Positions 33,782-42,084 of a DNA stretch of 64,000 nucleotides are shown in pieces. Location of the stretch: NCBI GenBank assembly GCA_964523405.1, contig CAZGAQ010000016.1:1-64000 (forward strand), in the 5' to 3' direction. Made by a program: the position numbers and the translations under genes. Position 1 is the first letter of the stretch. Each line of letters begins with the position of its first letter. This DNA comes from CAZGAQ01 sp964523405 (GTDB lineage Bacteria; Planctomycetota; Phycisphaerae; UBA1845; Fen-1342). The notes under the pieces are model-generated. The model ran no database searches. It had not been told where the DNA came from and saw nothing but the letters and a program-made list of their open reading frames with translations.

Positions 33782-36013
33782 CTACCTCCGCCGGAACAAC
33801 CACACGCAGCCACCGACCACCAGCACGAGCCCCGGCCAAGTCCCGACGAGGAACACGCGCCAGAACGTGAGCCAGCCGTCGTTCTTCAGGCGCGTCAGGC
33901 GCGGCAGCTCCGCCTTCTGGGCGCTGACCGAGATCCGCTCGGCGTCGTTGGTCAGCCAGTGCAGGGCGTTCAGGAAGAGATCCGCGTTGCCGGGATACGC
34001 GGCGTAGCTCTGGAGCCCCGCGCCGGTGACCATGATGCCGCCCGGCATTTCCAGCATGCTATTGTTCACGAACGTCTGGCTGGCGAAGACGACGATCCGC
34101 TGCCCGGCGGCCGGTGCCGAGCTGGGGGCGCTGGTCGGCGTCGCGGACTTCTCGGCCGCCACCACGACGGCGAACGGTGGGGCCACGTCGTCTTCACGGC
34201 GGAACGTGCCCTTCTGCGTGCGGAAGTCCTGGTTCAGCCGCATGATGTCCTTGAGGGCCCAGACGTCGGACGTGGCCTTCACGACGGCGACCGGTTCGAT
34301 CTTCACGCCGGCTGGCAGCTTGTCGCTCGGCACGGTCCGTAGCGGGCAGGTGACGTCGAACGCCGTGTTGGTCGCAGCCAGCGGCTGGCCGATGGCGTGA
34401 CTGGTGAACGATACGATCGGCGTGTCGATGATGGCCCGCTGCGTCTCCTGGGTGGGGATGAAGAGCTGGGGATTGTCCGGGGACGGGCTGAATCCCAGCA
34501 CCACGTAGTTGAACAGCGGGTCGATGCCCCACGTGCTGGTCAGGTACTGGGCGTAATCGTACTTGCTGTCGGCGGTCAGGCCCATCTGGCCGCCCTCGGG
34601 CGGCTGCCAGCCGACAAGGAAGACGCCCATGCCGGCCTTCTCGATGGCGCCGGTGACAAGCTTGATGTCCTCGGGGGTCATGCCGGGTGGGGGCGGCGTC
34701 GGCCGGCGCGGATCCGGCTGTGGCGGCGGGGCTGGCGGGAACACGACATAGATCGTGCGGACCGCGTCCTCCACCTGCGGCGGCTGCTTGTCCTTGGAGA
34801 CGTCCCAGTCCTGGGTGACGAAGTTCTCCTTGCCGAGCAGATCGTTCAGCGCGCCATAGGGTGCCCGCGGCATCTGCCGCATGTTCATATTCATCTGCGA
34901 GAAATCCGGCGTGATCGGCGAAACACCGCCGAAGCGGGTGAAGACGACCGCTGTTTTCTCCTTCTGGGTCAGCTTCAGGATTGCCGACGAGACCGCCCGC
35001 TCGCCGGCGAACTCATGTTCGTCCTGCTGGCCGGGCACGGGCTCGGTGCGGTAAGGCCACACGTCGGCGAAGGGCACGATCTGGGCGCGTTCGTTCGTTT
35101 CGACCAGGATGGGTGGCGCGGACGTCCAGCGGCTGAGCTGGCCGGAGATCTCCTCCAACTCGACGGGCTTGAGGCCCTGCGTGCGCGGCGTGAATGCACC
35201 GATCTCGGTCATCAGCGGCTGGCTCTGCTCCCGCAGGGCCTGGAGGTAGGTGAGTCCCTCGGGCTTGAGATTGCGATCGGCGGGGGCCTTGTTCTGGACC
35301 CAGTCGGCGACGGCCTGGAGGTAGGATGAGGCCGTCTCGAGGTACTTGCGGGCCTCTTCGACCGCTTGGGCGTAGCGCGGAATGTCCTCCGCCTGAAGCT
35401 GCTGGATGGCGCGGGCCGCGTCATCGCCGCGCTTGCGCAGCCGGGTCAGCTCGCCGCGGATCTCGCTGATGACCGTGGGCTTGGCGCCCTCCCCAGCGGC
35501 CAGGGCTTCGGCGCCGCGCAGCTGCTCGTCCAGGAAGGCGGCGATCTTCGTGCGCAGCGGCTCGAATTCGCCCAGCAGCTTCACATGCTCGGCGGCTTGG
35601 TTCTTGTACGCCGGCTTGTCGCGGAGCCGCTTGAGCAGCGGCGGGAGCTGCAGCTTGTCCTTAAGCGGGTCGAGCATCGCGACGGTGATCTTGCCGCGAC
35701 TCGTCGATTCGTACAGGGTCAACAGGTCGTTGACCGTGTCGTGCCGTTTCTTTGAGTACTTGTCGAGGTTCTCGTCGATCAGGGGGTACAGCGCGGTGAT
35801 GCGCACGTCCTCGGGGAGGTGGCGCACGAGCTGCAAGGTTCGATCGCCGAGGCTGTTAATGCCGGTGCGTGTCAGGTCCGCCTGCCGCTTGTAGCGCTGC
35901 GCCAAGTAGATGACGCCGACCACGACCAGCGCCACCAGCACGACCTGGATCACGACGTTGGCGCCGTACACGAAACGGCGCCGACCTGCGCGGGTGCCTG
36001 TGTCTACCGCCAT
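33782..36013 (-). CDS. GldG-like ABC-associated protein (ABC_transp_aux)
   Basis: 743 residues. An N-terminal membrane helix (about 17-40) is followed by a large extracytoplasmic region and a C-terminal helix (about 722-740) ending in FRRR. The start of the soluble part (RTGINSLGDRTLQLVRHLPEDVRITALYP) matches the GldG / ABC_transp_aux family, in which a ThuA-like fold is predicted. A coiled-coil-prone segment lies at about 150-260. It overlaps the permease gene by 10 nt. In gliding Bacteroidetes GldA-F-G act together; in non-gliding bacteria the role is unknown. Confidence 0.88.
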   Translation of the reverse strand: MAVDTGTRAGRRRFVYGANVVIQVVLVALVVVGVIYLAQRYKRQADLTRTGINSLGDRTLQLVRHLPEDVRITALYPLIDENLDKYSKKRHDTVNDLLTLYESTSRGKITVAMLDPLKDKLQLPPLLKRLRDKPAYKNQAAEHVKLLGEFEPLRTKIAAFLDEQLRGAEALAAGEGAKPTVISEIRGELTRLRKRGDDAARAIQQLQAEDIPRYAQAVEEARKYLETASSYLQAVADWVQNKAPADRNLKPEGLTYLQALREQSQPLMTEIGAFTPRTQGLKPVELEEISGQLSRWTSAPPILVETNERAQIVPFADVWPYRTEPVPGQQDEHEFAGERAVSSAILKLTQKEKTAVVFTRFGGVSPITPDFSQMNMNMRQMPRAPYGALNDLLGKENFVTQDWDVSKDKQPPQVEDAVRTIYVVFPPAPPPQPDPRRPTPPPPGMTPEDIKLVTGAIEKAGMGVFLVGWQPPEGGQMGLTADSKYDYAQYLTSTWGIDPLFNYVVLGFSPSPDNPQLFIPTQETQRAIIDTPIVSFTSHAIGQPLAATNTAFDVTCPLRTVPSDKLPAGVKIEPVAVVKATSDVWALKDIMRLNQDFRTQKGTFRREDDVAPPFAVVVAAEKSATPTSAPSSAPAAGQRIVVFASQTFVNNSMLEMPGGIMVTGAGLQSYAAYPGNADLFLNALHWLTNDAERISVSAQKAELPRLTRLKNDGWLTFWRVFLVGTWPGLVLVVGGCVWLFRRR

Positions 36014-36732
36014 CGCCGGGACTCCACCACTTTGACCGTCAGGAACAGGAAGAGCACCGTCGTGCCGAGGAAGAACACCACGCCGTCGGTGGTGATCAAT
36101 CCGCGACTGAACTCGTCAAACCGCCCAATGACGTTGATCTGCTGGAATACGACCCGCAGCCAGCCCTGTACCAGGCTGACGACGAAGTACGCGATGCAGG
36201 CGAGCAGCAGCAGCGGGATCCATCCGAGCATCCACGCCACGACCTGGTTGCTGGTCAGGCTGCTGGCGAGCAGGCCGAAGGCGCAGAACGCCATGCCGAT
36301 CAGCAGCAGCCCGAGGTACGTCGCCAGCGTGGCCCCGTAGTCCGGGTTGCCGTAGACGCTCATCAGCACGACGTAGACCAGCGTGGGGGCGAGCATGACC
36401 ACAAAGAACAGCAGAGCCGCCAGGTACTTGCCCAGCACGAGCTGCAAGTCGCTCAAGGGCGCAGTCATCAGGGTCTCGATCGTCCCGCTGCGGTACTCCT
36501 CGCTGATCGCCCGCATGCAGATGGCCGGGACGATCACCGTGAGCACCCACGGCGTCCAGAAGAAGACGTCCCGCAGCGCGGCGGGCTTGCCCGGGGCAAA
36601 GCTGCCGGTCCAGAGCACCGACGCGCCCGTCAGCAGCAGGAACCCCGCGATCACGATGTACGCGATCGGCGAGCAGAACAGCGACAGCAGCTCGCGCTGC
36701 ATGATCGCCAGACAGTTTCTCATGGTTGGCAC
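36004..36732 (-). CDS. ABC transporter permease, GldF-like
   Basis: 242 residues, six membrane helices. Typical ABC-2 permease pattern: a first helix IAYIVIAGFLLLTGASVLW, then AICMRAISEEYRSGTIETLMTAPLSDLQLVLGKYL, which is the conserved cytoplasmic coupling segment of GldF/NosY-type permeases, and further helices to the end. The length matches GldF. It starts 27 nt after the ATPase gene and overlaps the GldG-like gene, so the cluster is one transcription unit. Confidence 0.9.
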   Translation of the reverse strand: MPTMRNCLAIMQRELLSLFCSPIAYIVIAGFLLLTGASVLWTGSFAPGKPAALRDVFFWTPWVLTVIVPAICMRAISEEYRSGTIETLMTAPLSDLQLVLGKYLAALLFFVVMLAPTLVYVVLMSVYGNPDYGATLATYLGLLLIGMAFCAFGLLASSLTSNQVVAWMLGWIPLLLLACIAYFVVSLVQGWLRVVFQQINVIGRFDEFSRGLITTDGVVFFLGTTVLFLFLTVKVVESRRWR

Positions 36733-36759
36733 CCTCGTCTGTGGCCCAGTCGGCGGCCC

Positions 36760-37698
36760 TTACCCATGGTTCTGGTGCGCGCCCGATACGATCCGCACAA
36801 AGAAGTCCTCCAGCGTGGCGATCTCGCGCCGCAGTTCCCGCAGCGGCCAGTGCTTCTCGCTCGCCAGCCGGAAAATGTCCTCGCGGACGTCGCTCCGCGT
36901 GGCCACGGTCACCCGCGTCCAGCCGTCATGCGCCGCGGCCGTCACGTTCGTCACGCCATTCAGCTTGCGCACCGCGTCGGATACGTCTTGGGCGGGGCCC
37001 CTGAGCTCTGCGATCAGGTTGGCCTCGCCCGTCACGCGCTCGCGCAGCTCGTCCGGCGTGCCACTGGCCACGATCTGCCCGCGGCTGATGATCACCAGCC
37101 GCTGACAGGTCGCCTCGACCTCGGGCAGGATGTGGCTGGAGAGAATGACCGTGTGCTGCTGGGCGAGCTCGCGGATCAGACTGCGGGTCTCGCGAATCTG
37201 CGTCGGGTCCAGCCCGACCGTCGGTTCGTCGAGCACCAGCACTTTCGGGTCGTGCAGCAGGGCGTCGGCCAGCCCCACGCGCTGCCGAAAACCCTTGGAG
37301 AGCTGTCCGATCGGGCGGTCGATGACGTCCCGCAGCCAGCAGCGCTCGGTGACGCGGCCGATCGAGGCCGTGCGCGTGGCCGCGCCCATGCCGTGCAGTT
37401 TGCCGCGGAAGTTCAGGTACTCGCGCACCCGCATCTCGGGGTACAGCGGCACCGACTCGGGCAAATAGCCGACTACGCCGCGCACCTGCATGGACTGGGT
37501 CAACACGTCGTAGCCCGCAATTCGCGCCGCGCCCGCGGTGGCCGGCATGTAGCCCGTCAAGATGCGCAGGGTCGTCGTCTTGCCCGCTCCGTTGGGGCCC
37601 AGAAAGCCGACGATCTCGCCCTCGGCCACGTGGAACGAAATGTCGTTCACGGCCTTGTGGGCGCCATAGTGTTTCGAGAGGTTTTCAACTTTGATCAC
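36760..37698 (-). CDS. ABC transporter ATP-binding protein, GldA/CcmA-like
   Basis: 312 residues. All nucleotide-binding motifs are present: Walker A GPNGAGKTT (about 35-43), signature LSKGFRQRVGLA, Walker B VLVLDEPTVGLDP and the H-loop in ILSSHILPE. A C-terminal domain of about 90 residues (RERVTGEANLIAEL onward) is like that of GldA/NosF-type ATPases. First gene of the cluster, transcribed from the promoter at 37866-37893. Substrate unknown; such ATPases power ABC-2 exporters or mechanical systems. Confidence 0.93.
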   Translation of the reverse strand: MIKVENLSKHYGAHKAVNDISFHVAEGEIVGFLGPNGAGKTTTLRILTGYMPATAGAARIAGYDVLTQSMQVRGVVGYLPESVPLYPEMRVREYLNFRGKLHGMGAATRTASIGRVTERCWLRDVIDRPIGQLSKGFRQRVGLADALLHDPKVLVLDEPTVGLDPTQIRETRSLIRELAQQHTVILSSHILPEVEATCQRLVIISRGQIVASGTPDELRERVTGEANLIAELRGPAQDVSDAVRKLNGVTNVTAAAHDGWTRVTVATRSDVREDIFRLASEKHWPLRELRREIATLEDFFVRIVSGAHQNHG

Positions 37699-37839
37699 GC
37701 GTCAGTCCTCCCGGCTATCGTGCTCCCATACTGGACGGCCTGCTGCTTGAATCCCAGTCCGATTCTCGATCGCTCTTGTTTCCGCCGCGCAACCTGGTGG
37801 ACCGCGGCCGGGCGCAGTCGCAGACCTGCCGGCGGACAC

Positions 37840-37888
37840 ACCGCTTGCTCGTCAGCAGACCGGGGATTCTAAGTAGCTCGCAAGCGGT
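37840..37888. promoter_or_regulatory. Inverted repeat flanking the ABC-operon promoter
   Basis: ACCGCTTGC (37840-37848) and GCAAGCGGT (37880-37888) are perfect 9-bp inverted repeats 31 nt apart. One half overlaps the spacer and first base of the -35; the other would lie near +11 to +19. It could be a repressor operator pair or a leader hairpin end. Confidence 0.5.
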
Positions 37889-37893
37889 GTCAA
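37866..37893 (-). promoter_or_regulatory. Near-consensus sigma70 promoter of the GldA-like operon
   Basis: Minus strand: perfect -35 TTGACA (37888-37893), 16-nt spacer, -10 TAGAAT (37866-37871). It is the strongest promoter in the window and predicts a start near 37859, with a leader of about 160 nt before the ATPase ATG at 37698. Confidence 0.8.
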
Positions 37894-37950
37894 GAGGGGT
37901 GGAATGTATGTAAGTGTAGGCATGGCAAGGGGAAATGGCGCGCACCCAGA

Positions 37951-39096
37951 TCACGCGCCGCGCGCCGTCGGCTCGGCGGTCTCGTACGCGGCGATGTCGG
38001 CCAGGCTGGCGGCGCGTGGCGCCGCTGCCGGCTCCCGGTAGTACGTGCGGTACCACGCGGCGGTTCGACGGACGGCCTCCGCCACGTCCCAGCGCGGTCG
38101 CCAGCCGAGCTGCGCGATCGCCTTGTCCGGACAAAGTCGCAGGATGGCCGTCTCGGCCGGCTGCCCGGGCGTGCCCACGTCCTCCCAACTCCCGCGCCCC
38201 CAGGTGGCGATGAAGCGGTCGACCAATTCCTCAACCCGCACATCATCCCCGGCGAGCGGCCCGAAGTTCCAAGCGCTGCACCAGCAAGCGGCATCGCTCG
38301 CGGATTGCGGGGCGCGAGTGGCTTCCACGAGGCGTGCGGCCAGCAGCAGGTAGCCCCAGAGGGGCTCCAGCACGTGTTGCCAGGGCCGCACCGCGCTCGG
38401 ATTGCGAACCGGAACCGGCTTCCCGGTCGACAGACTGGCCACGATGTCCGTTACCACGCGGTCGTGGGCCCAGTCGCCGCCGCCGATGACGTTGCCGGCG
38501 CGCGCGGACGCCAGCGCTACGCCGTGCTCCGCAAGAAGCCGCGGCGGAAAGTAGGAATCCCGATAGGCCGCCACGACCAGCTCGGCCGCGCCCTTGCTGG
38601 CCGAGTACGGCTCGTGTCCGCCGAGTGGGTCGCCCTCGCGAAAGCCGGCCGCGGGGATCGCATCCGGCGCGCCGCTCGCATAGCACTTATCGCTGGTCAC
38701 GACGACGACGGCGCACGGCCGGCCAGCAGCGCGGACCGCGTCGAGCAGGCTGACGGTGCCGATGACGTTGGTCTCGAAGGTCTCGCGCGGCCGCACGTAC
38801 CCTGCGCGCACCAGCGCCTGGGCGGCCAGGTGGAAGATCACCTCGGGCTGCGTCGCACGAAGGGCCTGTTCCAGCCGGGCGCCGTCGCGCACGTCCGCCT
38901 CCACATGCCCGGCCAGCAGTTCCTGAATCTGCGCCAGCTCAAAGTGACTGGGCTGCGTCGGGGGTGGCAGCGCATAGCCGTACACCCTCGCGCCCAGCCG
39001 GTGCAGCCACAGCGCCAGCCACGAGCCCTTGAAGCCCGTGTGGCCGGTGACGAGCACGCGCCGCCCGCGAAACGTGCCGGCCATGTCCGCGCTCAT
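37951..39096 (-). CDS. rfbG: CDP-glucose 4,6-dehydratase
   Basis: 381 residues; converts CDP-glucose to CDP-4-keto-6-deoxyglucose, the branch point to 3,6-dideoxyhexoses and related sugars. The NAD-binding VTGHTGFKGSWLA is near the N-terminus, followed by IFHLAAQALVR, VVTSDKCY and the catalytic YSASKGAAE. The ATG at 39096 overlaps the rfbF stop (ATGA), so translation is coupled; an upstream in-frame start inside rfbF is rejected. No dideoxysugar-specific enzyme (such as RfbH) is in the window. Confidence 0.95.
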   Translation of the reverse strand: MSADMAGTFRGRRVLVTGHTGFKGSWLALWLHRLGARVYGYALPPPTQPSHFELAQIQELLAGHVEADVRDGARLEQALRATQPEVIFHLAAQALVRAGYVRPRETFETNVIGTVSLLDAVRAAGRPCAVVVVTSDKCYASGAPDAIPAAGFREGDPLGGHEPYSASKGAAELVVAAYRDSYFPPRLLAEHGVALASARAGNVIGGGDWAHDRVVTDIVASLSTGKPVPVRNPSAVRPWQHVLEPLWGYLLLAARLVEATRAPQSASDAACWCSAWNFGPLAGDDVRVEELVDRFIATWGRGSWEDVGTPGQPAETAILRLCPDKAIAQLGWRPRWDVAEAVRRTAAWYRTYYREPAAAPRAASLADIAAYETAEPTARGA

Positions 39097-39869
39097 TTCC
39101 AGACCTTCCACGGAGCCTTGCCGGTGGACCACAGCTCATTGAGCGCGAGGTGGTCGCGGTAGGTGTCCATTGCGAAGAACGACCCCGGATGGCGGTAGGC
39201 CATGAGCTGGCCTTCCTGCGCCAGTCGCTCCAGGGGCTCGCGCTCCAGGATGCAGTCGTCGCCCGGCAGGTAGTCGAACAGCCGCCGGTGGAACACGAAG
39301 AAGCCCACGTGGACCCATTGGTCCAAAACGGGCTTCTCCTGGAAGCGCTGCACCCGCCCATCGTTCGACAGTTCCACCATGCCGAAACGCGACTGTGGGC
39401 GCACGGCCGTTAGCGTCGCGAGCTTACCGTGACTGCGGTGGAACTCCACCAGCGCGTGCAGGTCGATGTCGGCCACGCCGTCGCCGTACGTGACCAGGAA
39501 TGTGTCGTTGTCGATGTAGCGCTGGATGCGGCGGATGCGGCCGCCGGTCATCGTGTCGTAGCCGGTTTCGGCCAGCGTGACGCGGAAGTCCTGCTCGCCG
39601 TGTTCGTCGTGATAGGTCGTGATGCGCTGGTCGCCGAGGCGAATCGTGAAGTCGTCGTTCATCGCCTTGTAGTTGAGGAAGTACTCTTTGATCATGTTAC
39701 CGCGATAGCCCAGGCACAGCACGAAATCCTGATGCCCGTAGTGGGCGTACAGCTTCATGATGTGCCACAGGATCGGCCGGCGCCCGATCTCGACCAGCGG
39801 TTTGGGGCGGAACTCGGTTTCCTCGCGCAAACGCGTGCCCAATCCGCCGCAAAGGATGACAACTTTCAT
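39093..39869 (-). CDS. rfbF: Glucose-1-phosphate cytidylyltransferase
   Basis: 258 residues; makes CDP-glucose from CTP and glucose-1-phosphate. The N-terminal nucleotide-binding loop ILCGGLGTRLREETE with FRPKPLVEIG is diagnostic, and VTYGDGVADID contains a metal-binding Asp. ATG 39869 follows GGAGG 8 nt upstream. The next gene, rfbG, overlaps by 4 nt. The pair is divergent from a glycosyltransferase gene, consistent with a surface-glycan locus. Confidence 0.96.
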   Translation of the reverse strand: MKVVILCGGLGTRLREETEFRPKPLVEIGRRPILWHIMKLYAHYGHQDFVLCLGYRGNMIKEYFLNYKAMNDDFTIRLGDQRITTYHDEHGEQDFRVTLAETGYDTMTGGRIRRIQRYIDNDTFLVTYGDGVADIDLHALVEFHRSHGKLATLTAVRPQSRFGMVELSNDGRVQRFQEKPVLDQWVHVGFFVFHRRLFDYLPGDDCILEREPLERLAQEGQLMAYRHPGSFFAMDTYRDHLALNELWSTGKAPWKVWK

Positions 39870-39950
39870 CAGCCCGCCTCCGGGATTCACATTGCCCGCG
39901 AGTCTACCCCCGCCACCCGCGCGGGTCGAGGGGCTGCCGCGCCCACCGCC

Positions 39951-39979
39951 TTGCGGACGCCCGCGCGCGGTCGGATAAT
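39951..39979 (+). promoter_or_regulatory. Sigma70-type promoter of the glycosyltransferase gene
   Basis: -35 TTGCGG (39951-39956), 17-nt spacer, -10 GATAAT (39974-39979). The start would be near 39986, about 20 nt before ATG 40007. Confidence 0.65.
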
Positions 39980-40006
39980 CGCCGCCCGCCAGGGTGTGAG
40001 GACGGA

Positions 40007-40954
40007 ATGAATCCAAGGGACGCCATCGTGCCGACCGCAGTGCCCGAAATCAGCATTGTCGTGCCGTGCTATAACGAGAGCCCGGTCTTGCCGCTGCTCT
40101 ATGGCCGCCTGCGCGCCGCGCTCCAGCCGCTCGACGCCACTTACGAGCTGATCCTCGTTGACGACGGCAGCCGCGACGGCACCGGCGAGGCGATCACGAG
40201 ACTCGCCGCCACGGATCCCGGTGTGCGCGGCGTGCTGCTGAGTCGCAACTTCGGTCACCAGGCGGCCGTCTCCGCGGGCTATGACCACGCGCGCGGCCGG
40301 GCGGTGATCGTGATGGATGCCGACCTCCAGCACCCGCCCGAACTCATCGGCGAGTTCCTGGCGAAGTGGCGCGAGGGGTATGAGGTCGTGTACGCCTATC
40401 GGCGCAATATGCCGACGCGGCTGGGCTACCGCGTCCACAACTGGCTGTGCAACGTCAAGATTCCGCACGAGGCGGCCGACTTTCGCCTGCTCGACCACAA
40501 GGTCATCGACGCGTTGCGGCGCATGCCCGAACGCCACCGCTTCGTGCGCGGCCTCGTCGCGTGGCTCGGGTTTCGCCAAATCGGCATCCCTTACGATCAG
40601 GCCGAGCGTCAGGCCGGCTCGCCCGGCTATACGCTCCGTCAGCACCTGAACATCCGTTTCGACAGCGTGTTCGGCTTCAGCACCTTGCCCCTGCGCATCA
40701 GCGTGTGGGTGGGGCTGATCACGCTCGGCCTCGGCGTCCTGTACGCCCTGTTCATCCTCGGCGTGCTGCTGTTGCGCGGGCGCGACGGCGTGCCCAGCGG
40801 CTGGCCGGCCATCATCATCACCGTGCTCGTGCTGGGCGGCGTGCAGCTTGTGTGTCTGGGGATGGTGGCCGAGTACGTCGGGCGCATTTACGAGGAAGTG
40901 AAGCAGCGCCCGCTGTACGTGGTGCGCGAGCTGGTCGGGGGCGAGCAGCCCTAG
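40007..40954 (+). CDS. Family 2 glycosyltransferase, polyprenyl-phosphate type
   Basis: 315 residues. GT-A domain: EISIVVPCYNES (about 14-25), VDDGSRDGT (about 51-59), DADLQHPPE (about 103-111) and the C-terminal QRxxR-like RQAGSPGYTLR. Two C-terminal membrane helices (about 230-255 and 265-290) are typical of DPM1/GtrB/ArnC-type enzymes that load sugars onto undecaprenyl phosphate. The stretch between the DAD motif and ADFRLLD is a little shorter than in ArnC/GtrB. Donor sugar cannot be read. A methyltransferase gene follows after 15 nt. Confidence 0.93.
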   Translation: MNPRDAIVPTAVPEISIVVPCYNESPVLPLLYGRLRAALQPLDATYELILVDDGSRDGTGEAITRLAATDPGVRGVLLSRNFGHQAAVSAGYDHARGRAVIVMDADLQHPPELIGEFLAKWREGYEVVYAYRRNMPTRLGYRVHNWLCNVKIPHEAADFRLLDHKVIDALRRMPERHRFVRGLVAWLGFRQIGIPYDQAERQAGSPGYTLRQHLNIRFDSVFGFSTLPLRISVWVGLITLGLGVLYALFILGVLLLRGRDGVPSGWPAIIITVLVLGGVQLVCLGMVAEYVGRIYEEVKQRPLYVVRELVGGEQP

Positions 40955-40969
40955 GGAAGCCCCAGCGCT

Positions 40970-41875
40970 ATGGCGACACCGCCGCAACCCTGTCCAACCT
41001 GCCAAACGCGGGCGTATGTCCCGTACCGCACCGTGCGCGACACGGCCCTGTATCGCTGCACGACCTGCGGGCTGGCGACGTGGGACTGGAGCGGCTTCGA
41101 CTTCGCCGCCTTCTATGATGCCAGTTACTGGCAGAGCTCCGACGTCACCAAGGGGTACGCGGACTATTTCTCCCTGGCCGGCGCGATGGCGGCCACGCGC
41201 CGGCGGCGTCTGCGCTGGATTGCGCGGACGCTTGATGTTGCGGGCGATGCGGCCGGCGCGAATTCGGCCCGCCTCAAGCTCCTCGACGCCGGCTGTGGCC
41301 CCGGTTTCTTTGTGCAGGCAGCGGGCAGCGCCGGTTTCGCCGCCACCGGCGTGGAGGTCTCCGACTTCGCCGTGTGCTTCGCCCGCGAGCAACTGAAACA
41401 GGACGTGTGGCTGGGGCAGGTGCGGCGTGAGGACCTGCGCGGTGGGCCGTACGATGTGATCACCCTGTGGGACGTGATCGAGCATCTGCCCGATCCGGCC
41501 GAGTCGATCCGCGCCATCGCCGACAATCTCCGGCCGGGCGGTCTGGTGGCCGTCAGCACCGGTGACCTGGCGACGCTGGTCGCGCGTTGCAGCGGGTCGC
41601 GCTGGCACCTGTACAACCTGCCCGAGCACCTGTGGTTCTTTACGGCCGAGAGCCTGCGGACGCTGCTGCGCCGCGCGGGATTGGAGCCGGTCGCGAGCCG
41701 CTACGAAATCTGCTGGTATCCCGCCCGCTATCTCGTGGAACGTCTGGAATCCAGCTTCGGCCTGCGCCGCGGCGTGTCGCGCTGGCTGGGACCCTTGGGG
41801 CGCATCGCGGTGCCGGTGACGCTTGGTGACATCGTCACGGTTCTGGCCCGGCGTACCGCGGCGAGGGCGCGCTAA
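40970..41875 (+). CDS. SAM-dependent methyltransferase with N-terminal zinc motif
   Basis: 301 residues. Cys8, Cys11, Cys30 and Cys33 form a zinc-ribbon-like N-terminus (CPTCQT ... CTTCG), followed by a class I Rossmann domain (Methyltransf_23 type): LLDAGCGPGFFVQAA (about 104-118), a DVIEHLPDP motif (about 170) and LRPGGLVAVST. This architecture is frequent in methyltransferases of polysaccharide loci, sometimes acting on sugars. The spacing of 15 nt after the glycosyltransferase suggests a two-gene operon. The substrate is unknown. Confidence 0.9.
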   Translation: MATPPQPCPTCQTRAYVPYRTVRDTALYRCTTCGLATWDWSGFDFAAFYDASYWQSSDVTKGYADYFSLAGAMAATRRRRLRWIARTLDVAGDAAGANSARLKLLDAGCGPGFFVQAAGSAGFAATGVEVSDFAVCFAREQLKQDVWLGQVRREDLRGGPYDVITLWDVIEHLPDPAESIRAIADNLRPGGLVAVSTGDLATLVARCSGSRWHLYNLPEHLWFFTAESLRTLLRRAGLEPVASRYEICWYPARYLVERLESSFGLRRGVSRWLGPLGRIAVPVTLGDIVTVLARRTAARAR

Positions 41876-41893
41876 CCCGCGCTGCCCACGGTA

Positions 41894-41928
41894 TTTGTCA
41901 TATTCGGAGTTATTTCCCTGATTACAAA
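41894..41928. promoter_or_regulatory. AT-rich imperfect inverted repeat upstream of cydA
   Basis: TTTGTCAT (41894-41901) and ATTACAAA (41921-41928) match as an inverted repeat at 7 of 8 positions, 19 nt apart, within an AT-rich island unusual for this genome. It sits about 35 nt upstream of the candidate cydA -35 and may bind a redox or oxygen regulator. It does not match the Rex or FNR consensus. Confidence 0.35.
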
Positions 41929-41961
41929 CATTGCCGTTGGCCCGGATGCGTCTACCATCTG

Positions 41962-41989
41962 TTTACGAGCGCTGGCGGCGCGGTATTAT
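41962..41989 (+). promoter_or_regulatory. Candidate sigma70 promoter of cydAB
   Basis: -35 TTTACG (41962-41967), 16-nt spacer, -10 TATTAT (41984-41989). The predicted leader is about 90 nt to ATG 42085. A weaker alternative, TTGCCG-16-TACCAT, lies just upstream (41931-41958). Confidence 0.5.
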
Positions 41990-42084
41990 CCGGCCTTGTT
42001 TCAGGCCAGTAACAATCGCGAGCGCTCGGCGACGCAACCCTGCGGGTGCGCGGCCCGCAGGTGGCTCAGCAATCAGGTGGTCCG

